Of a DNA stretch of 64,000 nucleotides, positions 1-7,885 are shown one piece after another. Source of the stretch: Acidobacterium capsulatum ATCC 51196 (GTDB lineage: Bacteria; Acidobacteriota; Terriglobia; Terriglobales; Acidobacteriaceae); contig NC_012483.1 in assembly GCF_000022565.1 (NCBI RefSeq), forward strand, positions 2,542,001 to 2,606,000, given 5' to 3'. The translations under genes and the position numbers were made by a program. The notes beneath the pieces were generated by a model that saw only the letters and a program-made list of their open reading frames with translations, searched no databases and was not told the DNA's origin. Every line of letters begins with the position of its first letter. The first letter of the stretch is position 1.

Positions 1-941
1 GAGATGAGGACGGGTTTGCCGCAGGCCAGGGCCTCAGCAACAGCGATGCCGAAGTTCTCCTGATGCGACGGCAACACGAAGGCTTCGCAGTGGCGCAGCG
101 CGCCCCACTTGACGTCGCCCCGCAGCATGCCGGGCCAGTGGACGCGGTCTGCGATGCCAGCCTGCGCAGCCTGCTGTTGCAGCTTGGCCTGCAGGCCCAC
201 CTGATCGGGACCGGCGATGACCAGATGAAGATCGGGCGCGGACGCGGCGATGTGGGCGAAGGCCTGGAGCAGCAAGTCGCAGCCCTTCTTCTCATGAATG
301 CGGGCCAGAAACAGCAGATAACGGCGAGGGCGGCCGTCCACGACAAGGGATGGTGCGTGCTGAAACCATGCCGCTGTCTGGGCAGCCGGATTGTCTTCGG
401 GCTCCATGGCGCCGTAGGGAACGGGAAGGGCGTTCCATCGGCTGGGCTGAAAGCTGGTGGCGGCGAGGTCGCGCTCGGTGGTGCTGGTAAAGAGGACGGC
501 TTTGGCATCGCGCAGCACCGGGTATTGCCAGGGCCAGAAGATCTGCTTCTTCAGCTTTTTGAGCGGATATTGCCGGTTAAACCAGGGATCGAGCGCGCCA
601 TGAGGAAAGACGGCGTAGGGGCGCTTGAGTTTGAGCATGGTGCGGCGCGCGGCCACGTTGGTGTAATTCCAGATGCCATGGAGCACGAGCGCATCGTAGG
701 CGGGCAGATGCGCATTCAACCAGTGGGGGATGGTGCTCGAATAGCCGAAGCCTCCTCTGCGCGGTCCCAAGGCATGGACTGGCGCGGCAACCTCATTGAG
801 AAACTCGGTCCCCGGGGTGTCGAGGCAGAATACCTCGCCCTCCACGCCCAGCGAGGCGTAGGCGCGCATCAGGTTGCGTACCGCCTGGGGCGGCCCGCCA
901 TCCGCGGGAGATAGCGATTGTATGGCGTGCAGGATCTTCAA
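1..941 (-). CDS. GT4-type glycosyltransferase (C-terminus beyond window edge)
   Basis: The reverse strand reads without a stop from a TTG at 941 to the window edge (about 313 residues). A Shine-Dalgarno-like GGAG lies 11 nt upstream of this TTG. The N-terminal half has the GT-B pattern LHAIQSLSPADGGPPQAVRN near residue 5. The C-terminal half has the donor-binding signature of group 1 glycosyltransferases (LPSHQENFGIAVAEALACG) just before the edge, including the conserved E-x7-E. Such enzymes transfer a sugar from an activated nucleotide donor during polysaccharide, LPS or exopolysaccharide assembly at the cytoplasmic face of the membrane. Acceptor and sugar cannot be told from this sequence. 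The gene points out of the window, so any sugar-biosynthesis cluster would lie to the left. Confidence 0.85.
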   Translation of the reverse strand, partial: MKILHAIQSLSPADGGPPQAVRNLMRAYASLGVEGEVFCLDTPGTEFLNEVAAPVHALGPRRGGFGYSSTIPHWLNAHLPAYDALVLHGIWNYTNVAARRTMLKLKRPYAVFPHGALDPWFNRQYPLKKLKKQIFWPWQYPVLRDAKAVLFTSTTERDLAATSFQPSRWNALPVPYGAMEPEDNPAAQTAAWFQHAPSLVVDGRPRRYLLFLARIHEKKGCDLLLQAFAHIAASAPDLHLVIAGPDQVGLQAKLQQQAAQAGIADRVHWPGMLRGDVKWGALRHCEAFVLPSHQENFGIAVAEALACGKPVLI

Positions 942-1021
942 GATATTCGGCGCTCCTTACCGGTTTCTGCCAGATTACAGGATGCGACAGCACGCTCCAT
1001 CACAGCAGGATGTATGCGGCG

Positions 1022-1528
1022 TCAACGCAGCCACCAGCGCAGCAGCATGGCGAGCGCGAGGATGGGCGCGGCAAAGATGAGCGCGAGCGAAAGTGCTGCG
1101 AGAGCAAGAAAGCAGCGGTCTTTCCAGGTGTGACGCCGCGGCTCTGCAAGCTGGCGCGTCATCAAACGGTAGTTACGGCGATTGGCCTTGAAGGCCACGA
1201 TGAAGAAATCTCCCGCGAGCGGGATGGAACCGATGAGCACTTCGAGTCCGACGTTGATGCTCATGCGCGCGAGTGTGGCATAGGGCACGCCGCGCAGCCA
1301 GGCCGCGCCGATAAGCAACAGCGAGGTGAGCCCGGCGAGCACGTCGCCGATGCCGGGGATGAAGCCGATCAGGCCATCGAGACCAATGCGGATGCTGGTG
1401 CCGGGAATGCGGAACCATTCATCGAGCAGGCGCGCCAGCAGATCCAACTGCTCGTCGCCGAGCCAACGCGCCGCGCGTGAGCGCGTTCGTAGCGGAGAGA
1501 GAACGTCTGGCTGCGTGACAGGTGGCAT
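1022..1528 (-). CDS. DUF4112 family membrane protein
   Basis: This 168-residue protein has the DUF4112 layout. An amphipathic start (LLDEWFRIPGTSIRIGLDG) is followed by the GLIGFIPGIGDVLAG segment, then a second hydrophobic stretch around IGSIPLAGDFFIVAFKANRRN. The last third has one long hydrophobic helix (FLALAALSLALIFAAPILAL) and ends in WWLR. It is predicted to sit in the inner membrane with two or three segments. The family has no assigned biochemical role. It lies in the same orientation as the glycosyltransferase downstream, separated by about 80 bp. No clear ribosome-binding site decides the start. Confidence 0.8.
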   Translation of the reverse strand: MPPVTQPDVLSPLRTRSRAARWLGDEQLDLLARLLDEWFRIPGTSIRIGLDGLIGFIPGIGDVLAGLTSLLLIGAAWLRGVPYATLARMSINVGLEVLIGSIPLAGDFFIVAFKANRRNYRLMTRQLAEPRRHTWKDRCFLALAALSLALIFAAPILALAMLLRWWLR

Positions 1529-1601
1529 GAGCGTTGCTGGTTGAGATGCGGAATCAGCGCCGGGGGTATCGGACGCGGGTCCTCGAAAGGGCTGGCGAAT
1601 G

Positions 1602-1610
1602 CTACAATGA
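1602..1610 (+). promoter_or_regulatory. Putative -10 element of the tRNA-His promoter
   Basis: The hexamer TACAAT at 1603-1608, within CTACAATGA, lies 12 nt before the tRNA 5' end. The same nonamer precedes tRNA-Arg at 7433 and lies upstream of dnaN at 15238. No convincing -35 hexamer is visible. Confidence 0.45.
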
Positions 1611-1620
1611 AATCTCGTGT

Positions 1621-1696
1621 GGCGGCTATAGTTCAGCGGCAGAACGCCTGACTGTGGCTCAGGATGTCGCGGGTTCGATCCCCGCTAGCCGCCCCA
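1621..1696 (+). tRNA. tRNA-His (anticodon GTG)
   Basis: The sequence folds into a complete cloverleaf. The 8-bp acceptor stem GGCGGCTA/TAGCCGCC includes the extra G(-1):C73 pair characteristic of tRNA-His. The D-stem is GTTC/GAAC, the anticodon stem CCTGA/TCAGG with loop CTGTGGC (anticodon GTG), and the T-stem GCGGG/CCCGC with TTCGATC. CCA is encoded at 1694-1696. The G(-1) is the main identity element for histidyl-tRNA synthetase. Confidence 0.97.
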
Positions 1697-1781
1697 GTTC
1701 CCTCCTCTCGCAGTATCCCTGCTTACAATTCCGGCTTTCGTCTTCCGGCGGGCAGCCCCGCGCGGCTAGGATGGTGGCACG

Positions 1782-2504
1782 ATGGCGCGTCATTCGCTTT
1801 ATGCCGGCTGCTCCGGATGGGCTTACGCAAGCTGGAAGCCAGGATTCTATCCTGCAAAGACCGCGGCGAAGCAGTTTCTGGCTTACTATGCCTCGCAGCT
1901 TAATTCCGTTGAGGTGAATTACACCTTTCGCCAATTGCCGAGTGCGGCTCAGGCAGAGAACTGGCTGGCTGCGACGGCGGAGGATTTTCGCTTCAGCTTC
2001 AAGGCTCCGCAGAGGGTGTCGCATCTGCTGCGGCTGCGGAACTGCGGCGAGGCGATGGCAGCATTCGCGGATTCAGTTGCGCCGTTTGCGCAGGCCGGGC
2101 GCATGGGACTGGTGCTGGTGCAATTGCCGCCCAACTTCAGAGCGGATGCCGCGCGGCTGGCGGGCTTTCTTGAGGATGCATCCCGGCTCAATCTGCGGCT
2201 TGCGCTTGAGTTTCGGCATGAGTCATGGTTTGAGACCGCCACGTATGCCACGCTGGAGCGCCACGGCGCGGCGCTTTGCATTGCGGAGAGCGACGAACTC
2301 GTGACGCCGGAGGTGCATACCACTGCATTTGCCTGCTACCGGCTGCGGCGCTCGCAGTATGACGAGGCTGCGCTCGATGAGCTTGCAGAGCGGCTGCACA
2401 AGGGGGCTGCCTCGGGCGATGTGTATGCGTATTTCAAGCATGAAGAGGCTCCCGATGGACCCTTGCGCGCGATGGCCGTGCGGAAGCGATTCCACGAACT
2501 GTAA
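1782..2504 (+). CDS. DUF72 (YecE-like) family protein
   Basis: This 240-residue protein begins with the DUF72 signature (YAGCSGWAYASWKPGFYP near residue 7) and continues with FLAYYASQLNSVEVNYTFRQ. Other conserved blocks follow: FRFSFKAPQRVSH, LVQLPPNF, LALEFRHESWF and YAYFKHE. The family adopts a TIM-barrel-like fold and is found in nearly all bacteria, but its reaction is unknown. The ATG at 1782 has no Shine-Dalgarno sequence. A -10-like TAGGAT at 1767-1772 lies 9 nt before it, which would give an almost leaderless transcript. The gene follows tRNA-His by about 85 bp and is followed at 24 nt by the hydrolase gene. Confidence 0.9.
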   Translation: MARHSLYAGCSGWAYASWKPGFYPAKTAAKQFLAYYASQLNSVEVNYTFRQLPSAAQAENWLAATAEDFRFSFKAPQRVSHLLRLRNCGEAMAAFADSVAPFAQAGRMGLVLVQLPPNFRADAARLAGFLEDASRLNLRLALEFRHESWFETATYATLERHGAALCIAESDELVTPEVHTTAFACYRLRRSQYDEAALDELAERLHKGAASGDVYAYFKHEEAPDGPLRAMAVRKRFHEL

Positions 2505-2528
2505 CGCCGCATCAGCGACAATGAAGAT

Positions 2529-3650
2529 ATGCCCAAGAGGAGCGTGAAAGACTCCGGCACTGGAGTGCTGACTGAGAGCGAAGCGATGATTGCACCCACC
2601 ATGAGCGATGCCGCCGTCGCGTGGGAGCCGCGCTTTGTGCCGCGCCGTTTTTTGCGCAATGGACATCTGCAGACGTTGGCCGGCAACTTTCTGCCCCGCA
2701 AACAGACACTGCCTGAGCCAGAATCATTACTGGTGGAGGTAGAAGGCCCGGTCGCCGGGTATGGGCCGACGCAGGTGCTGTGCCATTGCCACTGGCAGCC
2801 TGAGGACGTGCGCCGCGTGCGGCTCACGGTGGTGCTGATTCATGGCCTCGAAGGCTCTTCGAACTCGCAGTATGTAGTGGGCAACACGGCGCGCGCGCTG
2901 GCGGCCGGCTGCAATGTCGTGCGCATGAACATGCGCAGTTGCGGCGGCGCCGATCACCTGTCGCCTACCATTTATCACTCGGGGCGATCAGGCGATGTGG
3001 CCCGCGTGCTGGAGCGCATTGTGGATGAGCACGCACTCGAACAAGTCGCTCTAGTGGGTTATTCCATGGGCGGCAATATGGCGCTGAAGCTGCTGGGCGA
3101 GTATGGCGTTGCGCCGCCGCCGCAACTGAAGGCGGTGGTGGGCATTTCGCCGCTGATGGATCTGACACCTTCCTCCGCGGCGCTGCATGAGCCGGCCAAT
3201 CGCATTTATGAGTGGCACTTTGTGCGTGCATTGCGCCGCCGTCTCCGTTACAAATCGCAGCTCTTTCCACGGCTTTATCCGGCGGAGCTTGCGGGGCAAC
3301 TGCGCACGATGCGCGACTTTGACAATCATGCGGTCGCACGCTACGGCGGCTTTCGCGATGCGGATGACTATTACGTTTCTGTCGCCAGCTCGCAATATGC
3401 GGCGGAGTTTCGCGTGCCGACGCTGATTTTGCATTCGCTCGATGACCCGTTCATTCGCATGCTGCCGACGACGCGCGCCGCGCTGCTGGCTAACCGGTGG
3501 GTGAGCTATGTGGAGACGCAACATGGCGGCCATTGCGCGTTTCTATCGCCGGCTGATCGCAAGCAACCGCAGCCCGACTTTGCTCACGACGGGTACTGGG
3601 CCGAGCATTTGCTGCTGCGTTATCTGCTGGAGCAAGCGCGTGGAAGCTGA
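2529..3650 (+). CDS. Alpha/beta hydrolase, YheT family (COG0429)
   Basis: This 373-residue protein matches the YheT-type alpha/beta hydrolases. Near the N-terminus are FLRNGHLQTLAGNFLPR and VLIHGLEGSSNSQYV (oxyanion region). The nucleophile elbow GYSMGG lies near residue 176, preceded by MRSCGGADHLSPTIYHSGRS. The acid (LDDPF) and histidine (HGGHCAF) of the triad follow near the C-terminus. Members are putative esterases or lipases, mostly cytoplasmic; the natural substrate is unknown. The start at 2529 has a weak -10-like GACAAT 6 nt upstream. An internal ATG at 2586 is a possible alternative. Its 3' end overlaps the next gene by 11 nt, suggesting translational coupling. Confidence 0.88.
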   Translation: MPKRSVKDSGTGVLTESEAMIAPTMSDAAVAWEPRFVPRRFLRNGHLQTLAGNFLPRKQTLPEPESLLVEVEGPVAGYGPTQVLCHCHWQPEDVRRVRLTVVLIHGLEGSSNSQYVVGNTARALAAGCNVVRMNMRSCGGADHLSPTIYHSGRSGDVARVLERIVDEHALEQVALVGYSMGGNMALKLLGEYGVAPPPQLKAVVGISPLMDLTPSSAALHEPANRIYEWHFVRALRRRLRYKSQLFPRLYPAELAGQLRTMRDFDNHAVARYGGFRDADDYYVSVASSQYAAEFRVPTLILHSLDDPFIRMLPTTRAALLANRWVSYVETQHGGHCAFLSPADRKQPQPDFAHDGYWAEHLLLRYLLEQARGS

Positions 3651-4224
3651 CTGGTCAGTGGAGCTGGGCGAAGGGCTGCCGGAGATTGTCATTCCGTGGA
3701 GCGGGGAGGGCCTGCAGTGGGTGGATCTGCGCGCGACCCATGCCGACTGCAAAGCCGCGGTGAGTGATCTTGCGCTGGCAGAAGCGCGGGCACCGCTGGC
3801 GGAAGCACTTAATGCGTTGAACGCGGAGCGCTCGCCGTGGCTCACCTCAAAGTGCGATGCGTGGTTGATCGATGGTGAAGACGAAGCGCTGGATCCGTAT
3901 GAGCTGGATGCGGCGGATCTTGCCGCGACAGGCTCGCCGCTGCACGGCTGTGCGTCGTATCTTGATCTGCTCGCTCGAGGCGCAGAAACATTTTGTGATT
4001 TCAAGAAGCAGGAAGCGCTGCTATGCGCGCTGGCACAGGCTTTGCGCGAAGTGCCGCTGCCTCATGCGCGCATTGACCTCGTGCTGCGTGGCGCACGGAT
4101 GCATCAGCAGGAGGGCTTTGGCATGACTGCGTATGTGACCGGCTGCGGGCTGGATGCGGCTGCGGCACTGCAGGCGTGGCAAGGGGCGCTGGCGGCGATG
4201 ACGCATGCTCTCCTCAACTGTTGA
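3640..4224 (+). CDS. Unrecognised protein coupled to the YheT hydrolase
   Basis: A GTG at 3640 opens a 194-residue frame that overlaps the end of the hydrolase gene. The product has no signal peptide or membrane segment. It is mixed acidic/alanine-rich, with blocks such as ELGEGLPEIVIPWSG, LTSKCDAWLIDGEDEALDPYELDAAD, FCDFKKQEALLCALAQALREV and HARIDLVLRGARM. I do not recognise the family. The overlap and orientation argue that it is made together with the hydrolase. The frame is open further upstream, but that part lies wholly inside the hydrolase coding sequence and has a different character, so the GTG is preferred. Confidence 0.65.
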   Translation: MEADWSVELGEGLPEIVIPWSGEGLQWVDLRATHADCKAAVSDLALAEARAPLAEALNALNAERSPWLTSKCDAWLIDGEDEALDPYELDAADLAATGSPLHGCASYLDLLARGAETFCDFKKQEALLCALAQALREVPLPHARIDLVLRGARMHQQEGFGMTAYVTGCGLDAAAALQAWQGALAAMTHALLNC

Positions 4225-4234
4225 TCGCTGCTTC

Positions 4235-4240
4235 TATACT
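4235..4240 (+). promoter_or_regulatory. Putative -10 hexamer TATACT before the secreted esterase
   Basis: TATACT lies 1 nt before the ATG at 4242 and 13 nt before the ATG at 4254. Transcription would begin near 4247, which favours the second ATG and an almost leaderless message. It overlaps no coding sequence, as the upstream gene stops at 4224. Confidence 0.4.
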
Positions 4241-4253
4241 GATGACCGTGGCG

Positions 4254-5240
4254 ATGCGAAAACTTACTCTTCTGCTTCTGGCCTGCGCGGGCTTTCTGGC
4301 GATGACCGCCTCCGCGCCCGCACAAACCGTTTCAGCCCAGGGCCTGCCCAAGCCCATGCCGCTCTACCAGGGCACGCCGCCCGGCGCGCTGGGCAACAAG
4401 CCGCAGGATATTCCTGAGCTGTATGTCATGCTGCCCAAGAAGCCGACTACGAGCGCGGCGGTGCTGGTGATTCCGGGTGGCGGGTATGAGTTTGTGGCGC
4501 TCGGCCATGAGGGATTTCAGATTGGCGAGTGGCTGCGCGCGCAGGGCATGCCGGCGATTGTGCTCGACTATCGCGTGGCGCCGTACCACTATCCGGTGGA
4601 GATTGAAGACGGCATGCGGGCGATGCGCGTGATTCGCGCGCATGCGAAGGAGTGGGGCATCGACCCGAACCGCATTGGCGTGTGGGGCTCTTCGGCTGGC
4701 GGCCACCTGGCCTCGACGCTGGGCACGCACTGCAACAAGATGAATCCTAATGCTGCTGACCCGATTGATCGCCTGAGCTGCAAGCCTGACTTTATGGTGC
4801 TTGCTTATCCGGTGATCTCCATGCGGAAGTCGATCACGCACATGGGCTCGCGCAATGCGTTGCTGGGGAAGAATCCCTCGCCGGCGCTGGTGAAGAAGTA
4901 CTCGAACGAGTTGCAGGTTTCGCCGAGCACGCCGCCTACTTTCCTCTTTGCGACGGAGCGGGACCCGGTGGTGCCGATTCACAATTCCATCGACTTTTAC
5001 AATGCGATGATTCGCAACGGTGTGCCGGGTGAGCTGCACATCTTCGACTACAGCAATCACGGCTGCGGGCTTTGCGGCTCGATTATCCCCTTGCGCGCAT
5101 GGCCGGGCCTGCTGCGGCAGTGGTTCATTGACCGCAGCCTGCTGCCGCCGAATGCGCCGCCGCCGCCGCCGCCGGCTCCAAACTTGCCGGACTGGATGCC
5201 GGGCTTCCAGGGTCCGGGCATGACTGTCCCCAAGTGGTAG
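4254..5240 (+). CDS. Secreted alpha/beta hydrolase (BD-FAE / acetylesterase type)
   Basis: From the ATG at 4254 this is a 328-residue protein with a Sec signal peptide (LTLLLLACAGFLAMTASAPA, cleavage near APAQ). The mature enzyme has the oxyanion motif VIPGGGYEFVALGHEG, the nucleophile motif GSSAGGH near residue 145, an acid region in FATERDPVVP and a catalytic histidine in DYSNHGCG. This is the layout of acetyl-xylan/feruloyl esterase-like and BD-FAE hydrolases, so removal of acyl groups from plant polysaccharide is plausible. The C-terminus has a run of nine prolines. An upstream in-frame ATG at 4242 is possible, but the TATACT at 4235 favours 4254. A strong terminator follows. Confidence 0.85.
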   Translation: MRKLTLLLLACAGFLAMTASAPAQTVSAQGLPKPMPLYQGTPPGALGNKPQDIPELYVMLPKKPTTSAAVLVIPGGGYEFVALGHEGFQIGEWLRAQGMPAIVLDYRVAPYHYPVEIEDGMRAMRVIRAHAKEWGIDPNRIGVWGSSAGGHLASTLGTHCNKMNPNAADPIDRLSCKPDFMVLAYPVISMRKSITHMGSRNALLGKNPSPALVKKYSNELQVSPSTPPTFLFATERDPVVPIHNSIDFYNAMIRNGVPGELHIFDYSNHGCGLCGSIIPLRAWPGLLRQWFIDRSLLPPNAPPPPPPAPNLPDWMPGFQGPGMTVPKW

Positions 5241-5256
5241 GAAGAAAGACTCAACG

Positions 5257-5296
5257 CGGCACTCGCCATCAGAAGGCGAGTGCCGTTTTTTATTTT
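5257..5296 (+). terminator. Rho-independent terminator after the esterase gene
   Basis: A perfect 11-bp stem (CGGCACTCGCC / GGCGAGTGCCG) with a 7-nt loop is followed by TTTTTTATTTT. It lies 17 nt after the esterase stop and its T-run overlaps the end of convergent mnmE. Confidence 0.9.
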
Positions 5297-6786
5297 CCAA
5301 TGCAGAAGGTGGAGAAGATGCGGTTCAGGATGTCGTCGGCGGTGGTTTCTCCGGTGAGTGAGTCGAGCTGGCGCAGGGCTTCGTAGAGATCGAGCAGTAC
5401 CATCTCGTGCGGAATGCCAGCCTGGGCCGCGGCGCGCGCCTTGCCGAGCGCGGCCAGCGCGGCAGACACCGCTTCATGATGGCGCAGCGAGGTGAGCATG
5501 CCAGACTCGCTGCCCATGCCCTCGGCCTGCATCATCTGGAGCAATGTTTCGCGCAGCCCGGCGATTCCCTCGCCGGTGAGTGCGGAGGTGGAGACGGCGC
5601 GGATATTTGTAACTGTCTCTGATTCTTTCTCAGAAGACGCCTCCGGCGGCGAGGCAAATAGCGCTTCCGGCTGCGTATCCAGAAGCGATTTTTGCTGCAC
5701 CAGATCGCTCTTGTTGCGCACCAGCAGGGCGCGGCGGCCCGCCAGCGATGCGGCCAGCGCCTGCTCTTCTTCACTGAGCGGAGTGTTGCCCTCGACGACC
5801 AGCATCACGAGGTGGGCATCGGCCAGAGCCTCGCGCGATTTTTGAATGCCGATGGTTTCGGCCTCATCCGCGCCTTCGCGCAGACCGGCGGTATCCACCA
5901 GTTCGAGTGGAATGCCGCCGAGCGAAACGCGCTCGCTCACCAGGTCGCGCGTGGTGCCGGGCATCGCGGTGACGATGGCGCGCTCGCGCTCGACGAGACG
6001 ATTGAAGAGCGAGGACTTGCCCACGTTGGGCCGGCCCACAATCGCCAGCGTGAGCCCGGAGTGCACGAGACGGCCGCGCGCGAAGGAGCGATGAAGAGAT
6101 TCAAGTATGGGCTGCATCGCATCGATGCGCGTGAGGATCTGCGCATTGGGCGTGACGTCTACATCGTCTTCGGCAAAGTCGATACCGGCTTCGAGCAGCG
6201 CGATCAGTTCGACGAGCTGCTGCTTGGCCGGTTGCACGCGGCGCGAGAGTGCGCCGCCCATCTGCTCGGCGGCGACGCGCGCCTGATAGAGGGTTTGCGC
6301 ATCGATCAAGTCGCGCACGGCCTCGGCCTGCGTGAGGTCGAGGCGGCCGGAGAGAAAGGCGCGCTCAGTGAATTCGCCGGGGCGGGCCAGCCGCGCACCT
6401 TGCGCGAGAGCGGCGCGCACGAGCATCTGCAGCACGACGGGGGAGCCGTGGGCGGCAATCTCAACGAGGTCTTCGCCGGTGTAGGAGCGCGGTGCCTGAA
6501 AGCATGTGACCACGGCTTCGTCGAGCTTGCGGGGTGCTTCCGACGTGCCTTCGGCTGCCGGCTCGCCCGGGGCTGACGGCTCATAGATCTCAGCGAATCT
6601 TGCAGAGGCATGCTGCAGCGGATGGCGCAGGCGCACCAAAGCCTCGGCCATGGGCACGGCTCGCGGACCCGAGAGGCGCACGATGCCGATGCCTCCGCGG
6701 CCCGGCGGCGTGGAGATGGCCACGATGGTTTCGTGGGCCAGGTTCTCCACTTCCGCAAGCTGAGGATGCGGTTGAATCGGATGCAT
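5290..6786 (-). CDS. mnmE: tRNA uridine-5-carboxymethylaminomethyl modification GTPase MnmE
   Basis: The 498-residue protein has the full MnmE architecture. An N-terminal folate-binding domain (TIVAISTPPGRGGIGIVRLS) is followed by a helical domain interrupted by a G domain with the P-loop GRPNVGKSSLFN near residue 250, GTTRD, DTAG and NKSD. The C-terminus is the conserved FCIGK with the catalytic cysteine. With MnmG it modifies U34 of tRNAs reading two-codon boxes. The G4/G5 region carries a variable insert between NKSD and the SALTG motif. The start has no Shine-Dalgarno sequence, but a TATAGC hexamer lies 8 nt upstream. jag lies just upstream on the same strand, as in many genomes. Confidence 0.97.
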   Translation of the reverse strand: MHPIQPHPQLAEVENLAHETIVAISTPPGRGGIGIVRLSGPRAVPMAEALVRLRHPLQHASARFAEIYEPSAPGEPAAEGTSEAPRKLDEAVVTCFQAPRSYTGEDLVEIAAHGSPVVLQMLVRAALAQGARLARPGEFTERAFLSGRLDLTQAEAVRDLIDAQTLYQARVAAEQMGGALSRRVQPAKQQLVELIALLEAGIDFAEDDVDVTPNAQILTRIDAMQPILESLHRSFARGRLVHSGLTLAIVGRPNVGKSSLFNRLVERERAIVTAMPGTTRDLVSERVSLGGIPLELVDTAGLREGADEAETIGIQKSREALADAHLVMLVVEGNTPLSEEEQALAASLAGRRALLVRNKSDLVQQKSLLDTQPEALFASPPEASSEKESETVTNIRAVSTSALTGEGIAGLRETLLQMMQAEGMGSESGMLTSLRHHEAVSAALAALGKARAAAQAGIPHEMVLLDLYEALRQLDSLTGETTADDILNRIFSTFCIGK

Positions 6787-6814
6787 GAGAAAAGGCTATA
6801 CCCGCGGCGAAGAG

Positions 6815-7375
6815 CTAGCGGCGGCCGCGTCCACCGCCGCGCACGGCCGGCACACGCGGAGCGAACTTGTGATGGTCATAGCCTTTGGGATAAGCGACCA
6901 CAAAGCGGTTCAGACCCTCGCCGCTCGATGAGGTCTCTAGATCCTCATAATCGCGCAGCGCCAGGTGCAGCATGCGGCGCTCGCGCGAACTCATGGCGGC
7001 AAAGGCATAGGGCTGGCCGGTCTCACGCACGCGCTCGGCGGCGGTCTGGGCAGCGAGTTTCAGCTCCTGCGCGCGCAGGGCCTTGAAGTTGTTCGAGTCG
7101 AAGGAGACGCGGTCGTGCTCCTCGTTTTCAAGCCGGATCATCTTGGCCGCGACGTGCTCGAGGGCGCGCAGCAGTTCGCCGCCACGCTGGGTGAGCAGTG
7201 AAGCATCGGGACCGGCCAGCTCGACGTAAATCTCGCGGGCCTCAAGGCCGTGCGGATCAGCGGCGCCCGCGCCGGCGGTGATGCGGTACTTCAGCCGAAG
7301 TCCGCCCTGGGTGGTGAGCATTTTGAGGAAGGAAGCGATGGTCTGCGCCGCTCCCTGATAATCTTCGATCGGCAT
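6815..7375 (-). CDS. jag: R3H/KH-domain RNA-binding protein (Jag/KhpB-like)
   Basis: From the ATG at 7375 this is a 186-residue protein. The middle holds a KH-like region (LTQRGGELLRALEHVAAKMI). The end has the R3H motif, including RETGQPYAFAAMSSRERRMLH, and a Gly/Arg-rich tail (RGGGRGRR). Jag/KhpB proteins bind RNA and are usually encoded with yidC and mnmE; here mnmE follows by 28 bp but yidC is not upstream. The N-terminal Jag domain common in Firmicutes is absent. A GTG at 7393 would add six residues. A -10-like GATACT at 7384-7389, 8 nt before the ATG, favours 7375. Confidence 0.87.
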   Translation of the reverse strand: MPIEDYQGAAQTIASFLKMLTTQGGLRLKYRITAGAGAADPHGLEAREIYVELAGPDASLLTQRGGELLRALEHVAAKMIRLENEEHDRVSFDSNNFKALRAQELKLAAQTAAERVRETGQPYAFAAMSSRERRMLHLALRDYEDLETSSSGEGLNRFVVAYPKGYDHHKFAPRVPAVRGGGRGRR

Positions 7376-7432
7376 CGGTAACCAGTATCGCACCGGGCAC
7401 CGTCCTTCGCCACATCGGGCGGGGTTGACGGG

Positions 7433-7441
7433 CTACAATGA
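7433..7441 (+). promoter_or_regulatory. Putative -10 element of the tRNA-Arg promoter
   Basis: TACAAT at 7434-7439, inside CTACAATGA, lies 10 nt before the tRNA 5' end and matches the element before tRNA-His. A TTGACG just upstream is too close (3 nt) to act as its -35. Confidence 0.45.
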
Positions 7442-7449
7442 GCATGCGC

Positions 7450-7526
7450 GGGCGAGTAGCTCAATTGGATAGAGCACCAGCCTTCTAAGCTGGGGGTTGC
7501 AGGTTCGATCCCTGCCTCGCCTACCA
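7450..7526 (+). tRNA. tRNA-Arg (anticodon TCT)
   Basis: The cloverleaf has acceptor GGGCGAG/CTCGCCT (the first pair is G-U), D-stem GCTC/GAGC, anticodon stem CCAGC/GCTGG with loop CTTCTAA (anticodon TCT), T-stem TGCAG... with TTCGATC, discriminator A and an encoded CCA at 7524-7526. It decodes AGA/AGG. Confidence 0.97.
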
Positions 7527-7571
7527 TCTCTCAGCGCCTCTTCATTTCTGCCCGGCATCGCTCCTGCCTCT

Positions 7572-7594
7572 CGATTGCCAAATATTGCCAATCG
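7572..7594 (+). promoter_or_regulatory. Candidate ParD operator
   Basis: An inverted repeat with arms CGATTG and CAATCG encloses two direct copies of ATTGCCAA. It lies 27 nt before the antitoxin start. ParD-type antitoxins repress their own promoters through such sites, so this is a reasonable operator candidate. Confidence 0.45.
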
Positions 7595-7621
7595 CGCTAC
7601 GCTCTCCGCAGGAGTGCCCGG

Positions 7622-7885
7622 ATGCCCACTCGCAATATCAATCTCACTCCGCAGATGGATCGCTTTGTCGATTCCCGGATCAAAGAAGGCCGCTATGGCA
7701 ATGCCAGCGAGGTCATTCGCGCCGGTCTGCGCGCGCTTGAAAAGGAGGAGCGGGAAGAGGAAGCCCGGATTGAAGCACTTCGCTCGGCCCTGGTTGCGGG
7801 AGAGCAAAGCGGCTTTGTTACGGGAAACCCCTTCGAGCAAGTCCGGGAGTTTCTGAACGATTTGCCGAAGGCTGCGGGTGGCTGA
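7622..7885 (+). CDS. parD: ParD-like (CopG/RHH) antitoxin
   Basis: This 87-residue protein begins with the ribbon-helix-helix sequence of ParD antitoxins: RNINLTPQMDRFVDSRI followed by GRYGNASEVIRAGLRALEKEE. The RHH part binds operator DNA as a dimer. The acidic/helical C-terminal half (residues 45-87) would wrap and neutralise the toxin. The ATG is preceded by GGAG with a 7-nt spacer. It overlaps the toxin gene by 8 nt. It represses its own promoter in characterised relatives. Confidence 0.9.
   Translation: MPTRNINLTPQMDRFVDSRIKEGRYGNASEVIRAGLRALEKEEREEEARIEALRSALVAGEQSGFVTGNPFEQVREFLNDLPKAAGG

Noticed and set aside
4332-5300. 322-codon frame on the reverse strand opposite the secreted esterase
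   Set aside because: Arg-rich shadow frame; the esterase has a signal peptide, catalytic motifs and its own terminator.
7425-7439. TTGACG near TACAAT taken as a full promoter for tRNA-Arg
   Set aside because: The two hexamers are only 3 nt apart, which cannot form a sigma70 promoter.
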